This document shows, piece by piece, positions 61,049-64,000 of a stretch of 64,000 bases of DNA (within the stretch, counting starts at the first letter, position 1; every line of letters begins with the position of its first letter). The position numbers and the translations under genes are program-made. The notes under the pieces are model-generated. The model did no database searches. It saw only the letters and a list, made by a program, of their open reading frames with translations, and was not told the origin of the DNA. Source of the stretch: Clostridium sp. M62/1 (GTDB lineage Bacteria; Bacillota; Clostridia; Lachnospirales; Lachnospiraceae); assembly GCF_020736365.1 (NCBI RefSeq), contig NZ_CP085988.1, positions 2,734,001-2,798,000 of the forward strand. Reading direction: 5' to 3'.

Positions 61049-61378
61049 ATTGTCAACCTGATGGCAGGACAAAATCACAAAGTCAAAGGACTGCTCCCGG
61101 AAATCCCTCTCATATTCTCCGATTGTGTGCGTCTGCACTCCAAATTCAATTCCATATTTCAGCCGGATCTGATTTCCGTAAATCGCCCGGCAGCGCTCCA
61201 GCTCCCTCTTATATGCGCTGTAATCGCAGTTGTCCTCCCCGCATCTCGCCCCGTAGTCCACATGCTCCGTGAAGCAAAGCTCCTCCACTCCCGCCCGGAC
61301 TGCCGCCTGAATCTGGGCCTCCATGGGCGTCCTGGAATCCCAGCTGAATTCAGAATGGACATGGTAGTCTGCAAACAT
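61040..61378 (-). pseudogene. Histidinol-phosphatase (PHP family), N-terminal fragment
   Basis: It starts at 61378 (GGGAGG at 7 nt) with MFADYHVHSEFSWDSRTPMEAQIQAAVRAGVEELCFTEHVDYG, the HxH and other metal-binding motifs of the PHP domain. It continues to KYGIEFGVQTHTIGEYE and VILSCHQVDNLEF, where the element interrupts it; one more codon and a stop come from the element (61034). With the fragment at 49002-49460 it forms a protein of about 265 residues. The family includes histidinol-phosphatase HisJ/HisK, so histidine synthesis may be affected unless another phosphatase exists. Confidence 0.88.
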
Positions 61379-61601
61379 TTCGTTTCCTCCCAGTGTATGT
61401 TCCGTATCTGTTGTCAACTCTCATCTGCTTATGCATCGCAGGGTCTGCTCTCAGACCACTCCTATCCTACCACCAATTACCGCGTCCTGCAAGCTTCCCT
61501 CTTTTCTTTTACTTTTTTTACAAATTTTATATACAAGTCTCCTAACGGCTCTGCCTTGCCGGAAGCTTTCCCACCCTCCCGCAGGAATCCTGTTATCCCA
61601 T

Positions 61602-61646
61602 AAATGCCGCAGACAATCAGCATTTCACTGACAGCCCGCGGCATTT
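61602..61646 (-). terminator. Hairpin after purD
   Basis: AAATGCCGC (61602-61610) pairs with GCGGCATTT (61638-61646). The surrounding 61379-61709 stretch is pyrimidine-rich on the plus strand and shows no gene. Confidence 0.5.
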
Positions 61647-61709
61647 TCATTTCAGAATAGGCTTCCTGCAGATTAGTCAGGGTTCCGTTATCGCTCCCTG
61701 CCGCCTGTT

Positions 61710-62984
61710 CTAAGCCTCGTCAATAGCCTTTCCAATATCATGGCGCATATATTTATTGTCAAAATCCACCCACTCTGCAGCCCTGTAGGCGTTTGCCCTG
61801 GCGGCCTTCAGGTTTTCTCCGGTGGCTGTCACGCCCAGAACGCGTCCTCCGTTTGTGACAATCCTTCCTTCCCTGTCGAAGGCTGTTCCGGCATGGAATA
61901 CATAGTATCCATCCTTCTGCCGGAAATTCTCAAGGCCCCGGATGGGGAGCCCTTTCTCATACTTCACCGGGTAGCCGTCAGAGGCCAGAACGACGCAGAC
62001 CGCTGCATTGTCCTCAAATTCCAGATCGATCTGATCCAGGGTGCCGTCGATGCACGCCTCAAATACCTCCACAATATCATTCTTCATGCGTGGAAGCACC
62101 ACCTGGGTCTCCGGATCTCCGAACCTGGCGTTGTACTCAAGGACTCTCGGCCCCTTGTCTGTCAGCATCAGTCCAAAGAAAATAATTCCCTTGAACTCCC
62201 TGCCCTCCTTCTTCATGGCATCCACTGTGGCCTGGTAAATGTGCTCTCTGCAGAACTGATCCACCTCTTCTGTATAGAAGGGACTGGGGGAAAAGGTTCC
62301 CATTCCGCCTGTGTTGAGTCCCTCGTCGCCGTCCTTGGCCCGCTTGTGATCCTGCGCGGAGGTCATGATTTTGATGGTATTGCCGTCTACAAAAGAGAGC
62401 ACAGACACCTCCCGCCCTGTCATAAACTCCTCAACCACCATCTGATTTCCGGCAGAGCCGAATTTCTTGTCCAGCATAATGCTCTTTACACCCTCTTTTG
62501 CCTCCTCCAGCGTATTGCAGATGAGCACGCCCTTTCCCAGGGCCAGGCCGTCCGCCTTCAGGACGATAGGCATGGAAGCCGTTTCCAGATATGCGAGGGC
62601 CTCGTCCGCATTGTCAAAATTTTCATAGGCTGCAGTGGGAATCCCGTATTTCTTCATCAGATCCTTGGAGAAGGCCTTGGATCCCTCGAGAATGGCTGCA
62701 TTCTTTCTCGGCCCGAATACCCTCAGCCCCTCTTTCTCAAATACGTCCACAATCCCCCCTACCAGCGGATCGTCCATGCCGATGACCGTCAGGTCAATCT
62801 GTCTGTCTTTTGCAAAGGCTGCCAGCTTCTCAAACTCCATGGCTCCGATGGGAACGCACTCTGCCACCTCTGCAATCCCCGCATTTCCCGGCGCACAGTA
62901 AATTTTCTCTACCTTAGGGCTCTGAGCCACCTTCCAGGCAATCGCATGCTCTCTTCCGCCGCTTCCCACAATTAAAACCTTCAT
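61710..62984 (-). CDS. purD: Phosphoribosylamine-glycine ligase
   Basis: It makes glycinamide ribonucleotide in purine synthesis, ATP-grasp family. The 424-residue protein starts MKVLIVGSGGREHAIAW and contains KADGLALGKGVLIC, VVEEFMTGREVSVLSFVDG, GLNTGGMGTFSPSP and VLEYNARFGDPETQVVLPRM. The ATG at 62984 has GGAGG at 8 nt; an in-frame ATG 15 nt upstream overlaps that site. It is last in the visible purM-purN-purD order; 190 bp of sequence with GC-rich hairpins separates it from purN. Confidence 0.96.
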   Translation of the reverse strand: MKVLIVGSGGREHAIAWKVAQSPKVEKIYCAPGNAGIAEVAECVPIGAMEFEKLAAFAKDRQIDLTVIGMDDPLVGGIVDVFEKEGLRVFGPRKNAAILEGSKAFSKDLMKKYGIPTAAYENFDNADEALAYLETASMPIVLKADGLALGKGVLICNTLEEAKEGVKSIMLDKKFGSAGNQMVVEEFMTGREVSVLSFVDGNTIKIMTSAQDHKRAKDGDEGLNTGGMGTFSPSPFYTEEVDQFCREHIYQATVDAMKKEGREFKGIIFFGLMLTDKGPRVLEYNARFGDPETQVVLPRMKNDIVEVFEACIDGTLDQIDLEFEDNAAVCVVLASDGYPVKYEKGLPIRGLENFRQKDGYYVFHAGTAFDREGRIVTNGGRVLGVTATGENLKAARANAYRAAEWVDFDNKYMRHDIGKAIDEA

Positions 62985-63174
62985 CTCGTTGTCCTCCATT
63001 TATCTCTGAGTTATCTGAGCGGAATCCGTCCCTACCCGGGCGTTGGCCCCTCTCTCAGAATTTCTCCCAAACTCTCAGTTCTGTCAAAATTCATCCTCTG
63101 CCAAAACGGCCTAAGGCCGGCCTCCCGGACGGAAGCCAGCCTCAAACCAGCCGGGCCGTTTCCGGCCCTTCTAT

Positions 63175-63771
63175 TTATGAGATCTCCCCATTTGCAATCA
63201 TGTCGATGGCTTTCGGAAGAAGAATCCACTCGGCCTCCTCCATCACCCGGCGCTGGAGGATTTCCGGCGTATCGCCCGGCTTTACCTCCACAGCTTTCTG
63301 CAGAAGGATGGGTCCCGTGTCAGTCCCCTCGTCCACAAAGTGAACGGTAGCCCCGGTAATTTTTACGCCTCTTTTAAGAGCTGCCTCATGCACCTTAAGT
63401 CCGTAATAGCCCACTCCGCAGAAGGATGGGATCAGGGACGGATGGATGTTGATAATACGGTTTGGGTATTTCTGAATCATGGCTGCCGGGATAGCCACCA
63501 GAAATCCGGCCAGCACAATCAGATCCAGCCTGTATTCATCCACCCTGGCCAAGAGAGCCTCATTGAACTGAGCTCTGGTTTCATAGTCCTTCGGTGAAAC
63601 GCAGACAGCCTCAATCCCATGGTTCCTCGCCCGCTCCAGGGCATAGGCATTCCGGTTGTTGCTGATCACCGCCACCACAGCGGCGTTTCTGATCTTCTTG
63701 CTGTCAATGGCATCCAGGATAGCCTGAAGATTCGTGCCTCCTCCCGACACCATGACTCCGACTCTTAACAT
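63175..63771 (-). CDS. purN: Phosphoribosylglycinamide formyltransferase
   Basis: It transfers a formyl group from 10-formyl-THF to GAR. The 198-residue protein has LRVGVMVSGGGTNLQAILDAI, VVAVISNNRNAYALERARN, LIVLAGFLVAIPAAMI, the catalytic block NRIINIHPSLIPSFCG (NxHPSLLP) and GATVHFVDEGTDTGPILLQ. It overlaps the end of purM by 7 nt. Confidence 0.96.
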   Translation of the reverse strand: MLRVGVMVSGGGTNLQAILDAIDSKKIRNAAVVAVISNNRNAYALERARNHGIEAVCVSPKDYETRAQFNEALLARVDEYRLDLIVLAGFLVAIPAAMIQKYPNRIINIHPSLIPSFCGVGYYGLKVHEAALKRGVKITGATVHFVDEGTDTGPILLQKAVEVKPGDTPEILQRRVMEEAEWILLPKAIDMIANGEIS

Positions 63772-64000
63772 AAGTCTACTCCCTTTTCTCCTGCCTCCAC
63801 AGAGCCGATGACATAAGGAGTCTCACCTGCTGCCCTCATGGCCTCCATGGTCTTCTCTGCATCTGCCGGATCCACAGCCACGATCATGCCGATTCCCATA
63901 TTAAAGGTATTGTACATGATGTGCTCCTCTACCTGTCCTTTCTTCGCCATCAGACCAAAGATCGGCGGAACCTCATAGCTGTCCTTCTTAATCACAGCCC
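63765..64000 (-). CDS. purM: Phosphoribosylformylglycinamidine cyclo-ligase, 3' part only
   Basis: The C-terminal 77 codons of AIR synthetase: VIKKDSYEVPPIFGLMAKKGQVEEHIMYNTFNMGIGMIVAVDPADAEKTMEAMRAAGE. The PPIF and NTFNMGIGM blocks are characteristic. The gene runs off the window edge. Confidence 0.93.
   Translation of the reverse strand, partial: AVIKKDSYEVPPIFGLMAKKGQVEEHIMYNTFNMGIGMIVAVDPADAEKTMEAMRAAGETPYVIGSVEAGEKGVDLC

Noticed and set aside
61740..62975. 411-codon plus-strand open frame opposite purD
   Set aside because: Antisense of a fully conserved purD.

Overview
The window looks like a chromosome segment of a gut-type, spore-forming Clostridia, most likely Lachnospiraceae. This is inferred from a SpoIID-like protein, a SleB-type cortex hydrolase, a LysM/GH18 spore-type hydrolase, a PPi-type phosphofructokinase, Firmicutes 6S RNA architecture and AGGAGG ribosome-binding sites. 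The backbone is moderately GC-rich. Several inserted stretches are clearly AT-richer.

Layout. 0-6.3 kb: pst phosphate-uptake genes (pstS-pstC-pstA, minus), a PFP-type phosphofructokinase and a SpoIID/LytB-domain protein. 6.3-12.8 kb: a complete small mobilizable element (IME) bounded by 20-bp imperfect inverted repeats. It has a large serine recombinase, a MobV relaxase, a RepA_N protein, a Cys-rich VLP protein, a repressor-like protein, a lipoprotein and an oriT resembling that of pMV158. 12.8-26.6 kb: AI-2E transporter, 6S RNA, cytidine deaminase, an ECF sigma/anti-sigma/membrane-protein operon, a frameshifted HAD gene, a chloramphenicol-acetyltransferase-like gene, a second HAD gene, REP-like palindromes, a degenerate Fic-like gene, adenosine deaminase, an M16C peptidase, a SleB hydrolase and a YbaK deacylase.

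26.7-37.6 kb: one co-directional sugar locus (minus strand). It holds an RbsA/C/B-type ABC importer, a ROK kinase, D-lyxose/mannose isomerase, a PfkB kinase, a YesN-type response regulator, a YesM-type histidine kinase and, overlapping the kinase by 4 nt, an RbsA-like protein that has lost both Walker A motifs. I consider this pseudo-ATPase plus two-component pair the most interesting candidate system. 37.9-45.6 kb: a MATE exporter, leuDC with a repeat-built leader, a divergent LysR regulator, ilvC, ilvN and NudC. 45.6-47.7 kb is an AT-rich island with a secreted-protein/membrane-protein pair, a broken small ORF and an IS110 remnant, followed by a LysM-GH18 protein.

49.45-61.05 kb: a second, 11.6-kb element integrated by a tyrosine recombinase into a PHP-type histidinol-phosphatase gene, which it splits. 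A 9-bp direct repeat marks both junctions. Its cargo is a Bce-like two-component system plus ABC transporter. Its mobilization module has a MobQ (MobA/MobL) relaxase, an oriT matching the RSF1010-type nic sequence, and two further genes embedded out of frame in the relaxase gene, each with its own ribosome-binding site. It also carries excisionase, repressor and integrase genes. 61.7-64 kb: purD, purN and the 3' end of purM.

All functions are read from motifs and context only. No database search was run.
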